Shown: positions 14,807 through 20,951, counted from the first letter of the stretch. The stretch is DNA of 23,294 nt from an uncultured Collinsella sp. (GCA_900551185.1 URVF01000004.1:1-23294), one strand, 5' to 3'. Made by a program: numbers and translations. Notes: a model not told the origin generated them from the sequence alone.

Positions 14807-15712
14807 CTACGCCGCACATAGGGACTGATTCCGGAACTCCTCCGGGGTCAGTCCCTTTAGTTTAACCTGCCTCCTTCTCGTGTTCCAGTGGACGACGTAT
14901 TCGTCGAGGTCTCTCTTGAAGTCTTCGAAGCAGAGCCATTCCCTCCCCCTGAAGAGCTCGTCCTTCATGTGGCCGAACACCTGCTCGGTCGCCCCGTTGT
15001 CGATGCAGTTGCCCTTCCGGGACATGCTCTGCACCACGCCGGCCTTCTCCAGCCTGCTGCACCACCCGGCCTGCTGGTATTGCCAGCCCATATCGGAGTG
15101 CAGTATCGGGCTGGCACCCTCGGGCTTCCTGGATATGAACTCGTCGAGCAGCTCATGCTGCTGGGCCATGTCGGGGTGCAGCGACGTGGACCAAGCGACG
15201 ATCTCCTTGCTGCCGAAGTCGTAGATCGGCGCGAAGTAGGCCTTGCCCCAGGGCTGCTTGAACTCGGTGACGTCGGTGCCCATCTTCTGCCAGGGCCCGT
15301 CGGCTTCGAAGTCCCTGCCGATGACGTTTTCGAAGGTTTTGCCGACCTTGCCCCTGTAGGAGTTGTACCTGTGGTAATCGGTCTCGCGGCGGATCCCGCA
15401 GCTGATACCCATCTCGTGCATCATCTTGAGCGCCGTCTTGTCGGCTATGCGCACGCCTTGCTCGGCTCGCGGGCACATGGCGATCTGCCTGTGGCCGCAC
15501 CCGTTGGCGGTGCGCGAGAATATCTCGGCGGCGGCCTCCCAGAGCTCGGGCCTGGTGGGCGCCTTGGGGTGCGAAAGCGCGTAATAGTAGCTCGACCTCG
15601 CCAAGCCGGCGCATTCCAGCAGGTCAACGAGTGGGTACTGCCCTGAAAGCCCGCTCACGACAACCGCTTTCTCTCGGTTCGGGAGCGCTTCTCTGCCTTC
15701 AGGGCTATCGAT
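14807..15712 (-). CDS. IS3-family transposase OrfB (DDE integrase), expressed by -1 frameshift
   Basis: Catalytic half of the transposase, about 301 residues from the frameshift point. The N-terminal part (LVDLLECAGLARSSYYYALS, GCGHRQIAM) is the usual HTH_21-type region. The rve/DDE core follows: first aspartate in MGTDVTEF, second in LHSDMGWQYQ, and the glutamate in DNGATEQVFGHMKDE. The C-terminus VVHWNTRRRQVKLKGLTPEE is also typical. The frame is open upstream to 15871 in the shadow of orfA. No convincing independent start or ribosome-binding site is seen, so translation most likely comes from slippage at 15712-15718. The protein cuts and joins DNA at the 23-bp inverted repeats. Confidence 0.93.
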   Translation of the reverse strand: MDSPEGREALPNREKAVVVSGLSGQYPLVDLLECAGLARSSYYYALSHPKAPTRPELWEAAAEIFSRTANGCGHRQIAMCPRAEQGVRIADKTALKMMHEMGISCGIRRETDYHRYNSYRGKVGKTFENVIGRDFEADGPWQKMGTDVTEFKQPWGKAYFAPIYDFGSKEIVAWSTSLHPDMAQQHELLDEFISRKPEGASPILHSDMGWQYQQAGWCSRLEKAGVVQSMSRKGNCIDNGATEQVFGHMKDELFRGREWLCFEDFKRDLDEYVVHWNTRRRQVKLKGLTPEEFRNQSLCAA

Positions 15713-16170
15713 TTTTTTAAGTAGGCGTTCTCGGCCTCGAGCTTCCGGACCCTCCGCTCGAGCTCCTGCTCGCGCGTCATCTCCTTGGCCGGGGAGCCGG
15801 AGCCTTTCGGCCTCCCCTTGGGCTTCGGCCTGAGCGCCTCCGGACCTTCCTCCCTGTATGCCTTCAGCCATTTCTTGAGAGAGCTCGGCGAGGCTATCCC
15901 GAACTTCGCCATGGCCTCGGGCTTCGTCATGCCCTCGTCAACGACCGCCCTGACGGCGGCCAGCTTCGTCTCAAACGAGTAGGCGGCGTGCTTCTTTCCC
16001 ATCATAGCTAGAACCTCGATGCCTGCTGATCTGTAGATGTCTAGCCATTTTCTCACGGTTTCCTCTGGTATCCCGAGCAGAGCCGCAATCGATGCGCGGC
16101 CTCGCCCCATGTCGTACAGCTCGGCCGCGCGCAGCCTCAGACCGACGTCGTACAAAGCGTTTCCAGCCAT
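15655..16170 (-). CDS. IS3-family transposase OrfA (DNA-binding protein)
   Basis: 171 aa, the helix-turn-helix protein of an IS150-type element. Two HTH units are visible: AAELYDMGRGRASIAALLGI with PEETVRKWLDIYRSAG, and AVVDEGMTKPEAMAKFGIAS with PSSLKKWLKAYREEG. A basic linker GRPKGSGSPAKE is followed by a C-terminal leucine-zipper coiled coil (LERRVRKLEAENAYLKKSIA). It binds the IS ends and supplies the N-terminal half of the OrfAB transposase. ATG 16170 is chosen as start because upstream codons run into the inverted repeat and flanking DNA. The codons TTA AAA AAA near the end form the slippery site. Confidence 0.92.
   Translation of the reverse strand: MAGNALYDVGLRLRAAELYDMGRGRASIAALLGIPEETVRKWLDIYRSAGIEVLAMMGKKHAAYSFETKLAAVRAVVDEGMTKPEAMAKFGIASPSSLKKWLKAYREEGPEALRPKPKGRPKGSGSPAKEMTREQELERRVRKLEAENAYLKKSIALKAEKRSRTERKRLS
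15712..15718 (-). promoter_or_regulatory. Programmed -1 frameshift site of the IS
   Basis: Seven As on the coding strand, read TTA AAA AAA TCG in the orfA frame. A one-base backward slip continues as ATC GAT AGC CCT in the orfB frame. The homopolymer matches the A-AAA-AAA type used by IS3 elements. A full OrfAB would be about 455 aa. Confidence 0.85.
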
Positions 16171-16193
16171 AAAAGGGCCTCCCATTTCTCGTA

Positions 16194-16216
16194 TCCAAGA
16201 AATGGGAGGCAGTTCA
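16194..16216 (-). repeat. IS right terminal inverted repeat
   Basis: Complement of the left end with two substitutions, located 24 bases upstream of the orfA start. A short inverted repeat CCCATTTCT/AGAAATGGG at 16180-16207 overlaps it and may shield orfA from outside transcription. Confidence 0.93.
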
Positions 16217-16306
16217 CTTCGTGCGGCGGGGGTTCTTTCGTCCTGCGGAGTGCGCCGGAAAGGAAGGTCGCGCTTTTGTTTTGGTTCGCGCCATGTGGGG
16301 GTGGTG

Positions 16307-16517
16307 GCGACGTGCATTTTTGCGAGTATTCTGCAATCGAAGGCCCCTGCATACCGACCTCGGGCAAAAAATCGGGATTTCTCGATGTTTTCTACGGATG
16401 ATGGGCGGGGTTATGGGCTGACAGCGGTTGATTTGCAGGGATATTCGCGGTCTTTGGCATTTATCGTGGCGCCCGAAGCTCTTGGTTATGTTGAATACTC
16501 CTAAAAATGCACGGCGC
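16307..16517. mobile_element. Small inverted-repeat-bounded element, about 210 bp (MITE-like)
   Basis: Terminal arms at 16307-16331 and 16493-16517 are complementary. The core GTGCATTTTT, two variable bases, GAGTATTC is mirrored exactly, and outer GCG.C also matches. The interior is lower in G+C than its surroundings. It holds only a 39-codon frame (16385-16504) without a good ribosome-binding site, so I do not call a gene. No clear target duplication is visible. It could be a miniature transposable element or a large structured RNA. The rest of 16217-16543 shows no gene. Confidence 0.5.
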
Positions 16518-16543
16518 TTAGAGGGGGACCTTCGCGAAAAAGG

Positions 16544-16582
16544 AAACTGCCCCGTCGAAGTATGCATTCGACGGGGCAGTTT
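16544..16582 (-). terminator. Terminator of lemA
   Basis: A perfect 16-bp stem pairs AAACTGCCCCGTCGAA (16544-16559) with TTCGACGGGGCAGTTT (16567-16582) around a 7-base loop. On the minus strand it is followed by TTTCCTTTTT. It lies 36 bases after the lemA stop. Confidence 0.88.
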
Positions 16583-16618
16583 ATGCATTTGGCCGATTAA
16601 GGATGCGCTGCCAAACTA

Positions 16619-17170
16619 CTAGAACTTGACGGTCGGGGCCTGACGGGCTGCTTCGGCGGCCTCGAAGCCCTGGCGCTCCTTAAACTGGAAGATGCCGGCA
16701 AAGATGACAGCCGGGAACGTCTGAATGGCGTTATTGTAGCTGAGCACGCAATCGTTGTAGCTCTGGCGTGCATAGCTAATCTTGTTCTCGGTATCCTCGA
16801 GCGATGCCTGCAGCTGCGTAAAGTTGGTGTTCGCCTTAAGATCGGGGTAAGCCTCGGCCACGGCGAAGAGCTGGCGCAGCGCACCGGTCAGCACGTTGTC
16901 GGCTTCCATCTTGGCCTCGGGCGTGGTGGCCTTGACGGCGGTGTTACGCGCGCTGATCACGGCGGAGAGCGTCTCCTGCTCGTGTTTGGCGTAGCCCTTG
17001 ACGGTTTCGACCAGGTTGGGGATCAGGTCGTTACGGCGCTGCAGCTGCGTATCGATGTTCTGCCAGGCGTTATCGATGCGGTTACGCTTGGTGACCATGT
17101 TGTTGTAGATGCCGGCGATGGCGCAGACAATCACAATGACAACAACGATGCCGATGATGACGGTAATCAT
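16619..17170 (-). CDS. lemA: LemA family protein
   Basis: Membrane-anchored helical-bundle protein of 183 aa, the standard length of the family; its precise function is unknown. The N-terminal ITVIIGIVVVIVIVCAIAGI is the single membrane helix, with the short N-terminus outside. The conserved LemA core follows: YNNMVTKRNRIDNAWQNIDT, then QLQRRNDLIPNLVETVKGYA, and later AYPDLKANTNFTQLQASLED, TENKISYARQSYND and FPAVIFAGIFQF. ATG 17170 is preceded by GGAG. Upstream in-frame codons to 17299 encode low-quality sequence and were dropped. In many genomes LemA sits next to a TPM-domain protein or the HtpX protease. Here it is alone, between an IS-disturbed region and a divergent TetR gene. Confidence 0.94.
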   Translation of the reverse strand: MITVIIGIVVVIVIVCAIAGIYNNMVTKRNRIDNAWQNIDTQLQRRNDLIPNLVETVKGYAKHEQETLSAVISARNTAVKATTPEAKMEADNVLTGALRQLFAVAEAYPDLKANTNFTQLQASLEDTENKISYARQSYNDCVLSYNNAIQTFPAVIFAGIFQFKERQGFEAAEAARQAPTVKF

Positions 17171-17369
17171 GATGTCTCCGTTTCGAATGGCCGCGGCGGC
17201 ATGCGCCAGCTGCCGTTGGTATAACGCTACTAGTATACCCGCAACGTTTTGCCGTGCCGAACTTTCCGGTAAGCGTTGTGTTTTCGGCGGGGTTGGCACC
17301 GGGGCAAAGCGCGCGAGGTACAGGTGTAAGATATGCTACAGATTGACGAGTGTTGTCTTTGCCCTGAGG

Positions 17370-17966
17370 ATGGCGATACCAGTGGACCTTCGCATCAAGA
17401 AAACCTACCGCGCCCTGTTCGATGCCTTCACCGAGCTTCTCGAGGAGCATCGTTTTGAGGACCTGACGGTTGCCATGCTGTGCGACCGCGCCATGATTCG
17501 CCGCACGACGTTCTACAAGCACTTTCGCGACAAGAACGATTACTTTGCCTTTTATATCGATGAGCTCATGTTGGGCTTGCCGCAAAAACAGCCCGATGAG
17601 GCCGGCGCGGTATCTGCCGAGGACGTGCGCGCGCTTCGGCACGCGATTTTGGACGATGCCATGGATTTGATTCTGGCGCACGAGCGGCTCATGGATAACA
17701 TTTTGGCAAGCAGCATGTCGGGCATGTTGACCAACGTTATTTGCGACCGCATTGCCCGCTCCATCCGCGAGCGTGTGATGAACGTGCTTGCCGAGGATGC
17801 CCTGGCCCCCGTGTCACTCGAGACGACGTCTGAGTTTGTCGCCGGCGGTATTATTCGACTTTTCACGATATGGTGGGAATCGGGCCACGATCTTGAGCGT
17901 CGACCTGAGATAGCCGACGTGGTCGATGCACTGTTCGAGCGGACCATGACGCCGGTGCATCACTAG
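17370..17966 (+). CDS. TetR/AcrR-family transcriptional regulator
   Basis: Helix-turn-helix regulator of 198 aa. The N-terminal TetR domain is clear: KKTYRALFDAFTELLEEHRF, then EDLTVAMLCDRAMIRRTTFY and KHFRDKNDYFAFYIDEL, with the recognition helix around RRTTFYKHF. The C-terminal ligand and dimerisation domain is all helical (LVNVICD-like core at NVICDRIARSIRERVMNVLA, then FVAGGIIRLFTIWWESG), resembling the DhaS/TetR_C_8 group. Start choice is uncertain: ATG 17370 with a weak AGG, or GTG 17382, which begins immediately before DLRIKKTYR. It is divergent from lemA and convergent with tRNA-Ser, whose 3' end lies 3 bases from the stop. The target is unknown. Confidence 0.88.
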   Translation: MAIPVDLRIKKTYRALFDAFTELLEEHRFEDLTVAMLCDRAMIRRTTFYKHFRDKNDYFAFYIDELMLGLPQKQPDEAGAVSAEDVRALRHAILDDAMDLILAHERLMDNILASSMSGMLTNVICDRIARSIRERVMNVLAEDALAPVSLETTSEFVAGGIIRLFTIWWESGHDLERRPEIADVVDALFERTMTPVHH

Positions 17967-17969
17967 GAG

Positions 17970-18059
17970 TGGCGGAGAGAGGGGGATTCGAACCCCCGGA
18001 ACGCTCTCGCGCTCAACGGTTTTCAAGACCGCCGCATTCAACCGCTCTGCCATCTCTCC
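17970..18059 (-). tRNA. tRNA-Ser(UGA)
   Basis: 90 nt including an encoded CCA. The acceptor stem pairs GGAGAGA (18059-18053) with TCTCTCC (17980-17974), then discriminator G and CCA. The anticodon loop is CTTGAAA with anticodon TGA, the T arm carries GGTTCGAATCC, and the long variable arm (GAGCGCGAGAGCGTTC region) is the class II serine feature. It reads UCA and related serine codons. Confidence 0.97.
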
Positions 18060-18110
18060 ATGAGTCGTAATGATAGCATCGTTTTGAATTTGCAACAGGG
18101 AAGGCGAACG

Positions 18111-19892
18111 ATGACGATCACCGAAATCGACGAGAAGTTCATGCGCGAGGCGCTGGCCGAGGCGCGCGACGCCGCGGCGGTGGGCGAGGTGCCCATCGGA
18201 GCCGTAGTGGTGCGCGACGGTGAGATCGTCGCGAGGACGCACAATCGGCGCGAGCTCGACCAGGATCCTTCGGCTCATGCAGAGTTCGCGGCCCTGTGCG
18301 CTGCCGCTCGGTCGCTCGGTCGTTGGCGCCTTTCCGATTGCACGGTCTACGTGACGCTCGAGCCATGCTGCATGTGTGCGGGGCTTATGGTTAACGCGCG
18401 TGTGGGGCGCTGCGTGTATGGCGCGGCTGATGCCAAGGCGGGCGCGCTGGGATCCCTGTATGACCTCAATGCCGACTCGCGCCTGAATCATCGGTTTAAC
18501 GTGACGGCTGGGGTCCTGGCGGATGAATGCCGTGAGCTGCTGAGTAGCTATTTTGGCGGTCTGCGCGGAGCGGGCGGCGCTGATTGCGGTTGTGGGGCTG
18601 ATCTTGAAGCACACGCCGCTCACGTCGCAGCGCTTGCAGGTGCCGGTGAGGATGCTGGCACGGCGGTTGACTTTGGTCCTGCGTGCCGCCGGCCCCGCCG
18701 TGTGCTGTTGGCGATTGATTCCTTTAAGGGCAGCGTTTCGAGCGTGCAGGCGGAGGCGGCGGTTGCCGAAGGCGTGCGCCGCGTTTGGCCCGATGCTCAG
18801 GTGGCCGCGTTGCCGCTGGCGGATGGCGGCGAGGGGACGCTCGACGCCATCGCCGCGCGTGGTGGCGAGCTTTCGACCTGCGAGGTCGCAGGCCCCTTGG
18901 GTGACCGCGTATCTGCCCGGATGCTGGTGGACGGCGAGCACGAGTCGGCTGTAATTGAGATGGCCGAGGCGGCGAGTATTGGGTATTCATCCTGCACGGA
19001 GTCGGCGGCGTTGGCGGCCACAACCTATGGCGTGGGCGAACTGATGCTTCATGCGGTTCGCGCGGGTGCAAAGACTATCTATATTGGCTTGGGCGGCAGT
19101 GCCACCAACGACGGCGGCGCCGGCATGCTGCAGGCGCTGGGCGCGCGTGTGGTCGATGATCGGGGCTGCGATGTCGCCCTCGGTCTTGCAGGCCTTGAGC
19201 AGGTGGCGAGCGTTGATTTGGCGCCAGCGCTGCAGGCTTTGGATGACGCTCGTATCGTTGTGCTTTCCGATGTCGAGAATCCGCTCGTAGGGCGTCGCGG
19301 CGCGCTTGCGGTGTTCGGCGGACAGAAGGGCCTGCCGACGCGGGATTCCGAGGTACTGCGCAGGTACGACAGCTGGATGGTCGGCTACGGTCGCTTGCTC
19401 GACGCTGCGATTGCCGGAGCTCGAGCCCAGGGTTTGTTGCGCACACCCGAGGGTGTACGGACATTTGGCTCGGTGCTCGGCGTGCCCGGCGCGGGTGCTG
19501 CCGGTGGCTTGGGCGCGGCGTTGCTGGCGCTCGGGGCGGAGCTACGCTCGGGTGTGGAGACGGTGCTCGATCTCGTGGGGTTTGACGAGCTCGTGCGCGA
19601 TGCCGACCTGGTCATAACAGGCGAGGGCAATATGGATGAGCAGTCCGCCGCCGGTAAGGCGCCGGTGGGTGTAGCCCGTCGTGCGAAGCGATATGGCAAG
19701 CCGGTGATTGCTGTCGTGGGCGGTCGAGCTGACAACCTCGATGCGGTGTATGGGCAGGGCGTCGACTTGGTGCTTCCGATCTGCCGCAAGCCCATGCCTC
19801 TCGACCAGGCGCTCAATCCTCAGGAAGCCACAACCAACCTCATCTTCGCCGGTGAATCAGCCGCCCAAGCCTACGACCTCGCTCGCCTCTAA
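18111..19892 (+). CDS. Fused tRNA adenosine deaminase (TadA) and glycerate kinase
   Basis: One uninterrupted 593-aa frame with two enzymes. Residues 1-150 are TadA, the zinc deaminase that makes inosine at the wobble base of tRNA-Arg(ACG): HAE (56-58) gives the zinc histidine and proton-shuttling glutamate, and PCCMC (85-89) the two zinc cysteines. GEVPIGAVVV and the NHRFNV region also fit. After an Ala/Gly-rich linker (about 150-196), residues 197-593 form a type-2 glycerate kinase that phosphorylates D-glycerate: DSFKGSVSS, LPLADGGEGTLDA, GLGGSATNDGGAGMLQALGA, FGGQKGL and ITGEGNMDEQSAAGKAP. Each part has normal length. AGGGAAGG precedes ATG 18111. There is no stop, and no ribosome-binding site for an internal start between the domains. 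The two activities belong to unrelated pathways. Confidence 0.92.
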   Translation: MTITEIDEKFMREALAEARDAAAVGEVPIGAVVVRDGEIVARTHNRRELDQDPSAHAEFAALCAAARSLGRWRLSDCTVYVTLEPCCMCAGLMVNARVGRCVYGAADAKAGALGSLYDLNADSRLNHRFNVTAGVLADECRELLSSYFGGLRGAGGADCGCGADLEAHAAHVAALAGAGEDAGTAVDFGPACRRPRRVLLAIDSFKGSVSSVQAEAAVAEGVRRVWPDAQVAALPLADGGEGTLDAIAARGGELSTCEVAGPLGDRVSARMLVDGEHESAVIEMAEAASIGYSSCTESAALAATTYGVGELMLHAVRAGAKTIYIGLGGSATNDGGAGMLQALGARVVDDRGCDVALGLAGLEQVASVDLAPALQALDDARIVVLSDVENPLVGRRGALAVFGGQKGLPTRDSEVLRRYDSWMVGYGRLLDAAIAGARAQGLLRTPEGVRTFGSVLGVPGAGAAGGLGAALLALGAELRSGVETVLDLVGFDELVRDADLVITGEGNMDEQSAAGKAPVGVARRAKRYGKPVIAVVGGRADNLDAVYGQGVDLVLPICRKPMPLDQALNPQEATTNLIFAGESAAQAYDLARL

Positions 19893-19907
19893 GGCCTATC
19901 TCCCTAT

Positions 19908-19976
19908 AAGTTGCGGTGGAATACGGAGTGTTTTTGCCTTTAAGGTGCCAATTCAGTCCGTATTCCACCGCAACTT
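19908..19976. repeat. Perfect 20-bp inverted repeat, 29-base loop
   Basis: AAGTTGCGGTGGAATACGGA (19908-19927) and its exact complement (19957-19976). It starts 15 bases after the fusion gene's stop, so it could end that transcript as a factor-assisted terminator, but no T-tract follows. Perfect arm identity is more than termination needs and suggests a repeat element. Confidence 0.85.
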
Positions 19977-20041
19977 CGAGAATGGCCATTCGAGGTTGGC
20001 TGCCTTGGGTCTTGGGTCGGACCGTTTGCCACGAAATGCGG

Positions 20042-20173
20042 CCATCTACTACGTTAAACCGGCCACCTTCGACCATCCCGGAATTTGCAAAAACAAAACC
20101 GCAGGTAGAAAGCTTGCCGATTTTCGAAAAAGCCGGCTATGGTTGACCCCTGCGGCCTAAACGTAGTAGATGG
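20042..20173. repeat. 132-bp element bounded by CCATCTACTACGTT inverted repeats
   Basis: Arms CCATCTACTACGTT (20042-20055) and its exact complement (20160-20173) enclose about 104 bases. An inner pair CCGCAGG (20099-20105)/CCTGCGG (20149-20155) is also present. The shape resembles a non-autonomous palindromic element. No protein is encoded. Confidence 0.7.
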
Positions 20174-20221
20174 GCCCTTTCTGTGGTGCGGCACCAAGCC
20201 GGTCATTTTGGGATCGGACTA

Positions 20222-20273
20222 TTTTGACTACTCATTGGCTGCTCTGGCAATCGGGCTGCAAAAGTAGTCAAAA
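20222..20273. repeat. 11-bp inverted repeat overlapping the dispersed repeat
   Basis: TTTTGACTACT (20222-20232) and AGTAGTCAAAA (20263-20273) are exact complements around a 30-base loop. The right arm overlaps the first bases of the 28-bp repeat copy at 20270-20297. Confidence 0.65.
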
Positions 20274-20297
20274 AAGCTCCGTCCCAAATTAGCTACC
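20270..20297 (-). repeat. Dispersed 28-bp repeat, copy 2
   Basis: Read on the minus strand it equals 5927-5954 except for one A/G difference. It ends exactly at the -35 box of the ffs promoter, so it marks the upstream border of that gene. Confidence 0.8.
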
Positions 20298-20326
20298 TTG
20301 CTCTGGCGGGCGGGAGCAGGTAAGAT
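20298..20326 (+). promoter_or_regulatory. Promoter of ffs
   Basis: TTGCTC (20298-20303), a 17-bp spacer and TAAGAT (20321-20326). The predicted transcription start at about 20333 coincides with the first paired bases of the SRP RNA. Confidence 0.75.
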
Positions 20327-20332
20327 ATACCG

Positions 20333-20450
20333 AGCGCCTAGCGCGTTCGATGGGTTCGGATGACGACATGTTCCGAATCTGGTCAGGTCCGGAAGGAAGC
20401 AGCCATAAGGAGCCTCTGTCGGGCATCCGAATCCATCGAGCGCACGGGCT
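20333..20450 (+). ncRNA. ffs: Signal recognition particle RNA, small bacterial type (4.5S)
   Basis: RNA scaffold that binds Ffh to target signal-sequence proteins to the membrane. The invariant domain IV is present: GGTCAGGTCCGGAAGG followed by AAGCAGCC. The ends pair as a long rod, GTTCGATGGGTTCGGATG with CATCCGAATCCATCGA, and GCGC/GCGC beyond. About 118 nt, within the range for the short bacterial form without an Alu domain. The rod is followed by TTTCTTTTT at 20450-20458, which should end transcription. Ends are estimated to within a few bases. Confidence 0.93.
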
Positions 20451-20458
20451 TTCTTTTT

Positions 20459-20480
20459 GCGCGGTTTTACCAAACCGCGC
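20459..20480. repeat. Perfect 9-bp hairpin after ffs
   Basis: GCGCGGTTT, 4-base loop, AAACCGCGC. It directly follows the T-tract of ffs and may act as a backup terminator or processing barrier. Confidence 0.7.
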
Positions 20481-20495
20481 AATGCTCGACGCTGC

Positions 20496-20595
20496 GCGCC
20501 ACCCAGAGCGACAATTTGTCATTCAAAAGGCAAGGCATGACCAGAAGGTCTATGCCTTGCCTTTTTCATGCCAACTTGTTCGCTCTGGGTGGCGC
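20496..20595. repeat. 100-bp nested palindrome with an internal terminator
   Basis: Outer arms GCGCCACCCAGAGCGA (20496-20511) and its exact complement (20580-20595) enclose a second hairpin at 20525-20565. The inner stem is AAAAGGCAAGGCAT plus ACC with GGT plus ATGCCTTGCCTTTT, with T-rich TTTTT at its 3' side. The inner hairpin looks like an intrinsic terminator. Its exact nesting in a second long stem is unusual. No gene is seen here. Confidence 0.75.
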
Positions 20596-20637
20596 TCGCT
20601 GGCTTTGCCAAAACATCGATGGCTACGCGGTCCAGGA

Positions 20638-20714
20638 GGCGGTGAAGTGTTTGGTGTCTCGCTGGTCCTCGGCTTCGCCTGCGGGATCGCTCGACTACCA
20701 AACACCTCGCCGCC
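20638..20714. repeat. 18-bp near-perfect inverted repeat
   Basis: Arms at 20638-20655 and 20697-20714 share GGCGG, GA and GTGTTTGGT, with two mismatches and a 41-base loop. It belongs to the same hairpin cluster downstream of ffs. The following 150 bases (20715-20865) are AT-richer in part and show no gene or clear signal. Confidence 0.6.
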
Positions 20715-20865
20715 GGCCGGGCCCCGTCGTCCAAAAATCACCCGTAAAGGCGCGTTTATCTAATTAAATCTATCCCTTGCGGAATGCGACTTGCTGGTGT
20801 TGTCTGGGCATTGAAGGCTATGTGGTTCAAGCGGCGGCGGTGCTGTTGCTTGAATTTTTGCAGTT

Positions 20866-20908
20866 AAAGAGGCTCGTTTCCCTAGGTTGGGGAAACGAGC
20901 CTCTTTTT
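20866..20908 (-). terminator. Strong terminator before the surface-protein gene
   Basis: A perfect 17-bp stem pairs AAAGAGGCTCGTTTCCC (20866-20882) with its complement (20890-20906) around a 7-base loop, with TTTTT on the plus-strand side and TTTAACTG on the minus. It lies 43 bases beyond the stop of the minus-strand surface-protein gene and probably terminates it. It would also stop rightward transcripts. Confidence 0.85.
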
Positions 20909-20951
20909 GTCTCTGGGCTTGTGGATTGGTGAAGGCAGAATGCTCTGTCGG

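Larger units (their letters stand above)
14768..16216 (-). mobile_element. Complete IS3-family insertion sequence, IS150-like, 1449 bp
   Basis: Both ends are defined. The left inverted repeat (14768-14790) begins TGAACTGCATCCCAATTC. The right one (16194-16216, read inward) begins TGAACTGCCTCCCATTTC, and 21 of 23 positions agree. A direct duplication CTT flanks the element (14765-14767 and 16217-16219), the 3-bp size typical of IS3 elements. Inside are orfA and orfB on the minus strand with a -1 frameshift window. All frames are open and the DDE residues are intact, so the element looks recent and potentially active. Its transcription runs toward ilvE. Confidence 0.95.
19893..20297. other. Non-coding, hairpin-rich region between the fusion gene and ffs
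   Basis: About 400 bases with no credible gene. It contains three consecutive inverted-repeat structures (19908-19976, 20042-20173 and 20222-20273) and the second copy of the dispersed 28-bp repeat (20270-20297). Short open frames here are by-products of the palindromes. The stretch 19977-20041 shows no feature I can name. Confidence 0.75.

Noticed and set aside
16037..16504. 155-codon plus-strand frame crossing the IS end
   Set aside because: It runs antisense through orfA, across the IS boundary and the inverted-repeat element. It is a composite of unrelated DNA.
17970..18059. tRNA-Ser as an integration site with attachment repeat
   Set aside because: No integrase gene and no partial duplicate of the tRNA 3' end are visible in the flanks.
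18060..18110. Earlier start for the TadA fusion at ATG 18060
   Set aside because: It abuts the tRNA-Ser gene at its first base and has no ribosome-binding site. ATG 18111 has AGGGAAGG at proper spacing.
20350..20767. Overlapping 135-137-codon frames
   Set aside because: They start inside the SRP RNA and run through palindromes; neither shows protein-like composition.
19893..20908. CRISPR array in the repeat-rich region
   Set aside because: The repeats are inverted and unlike each other, with no regular spacing of identical direct repeats, and no cas gene is present.
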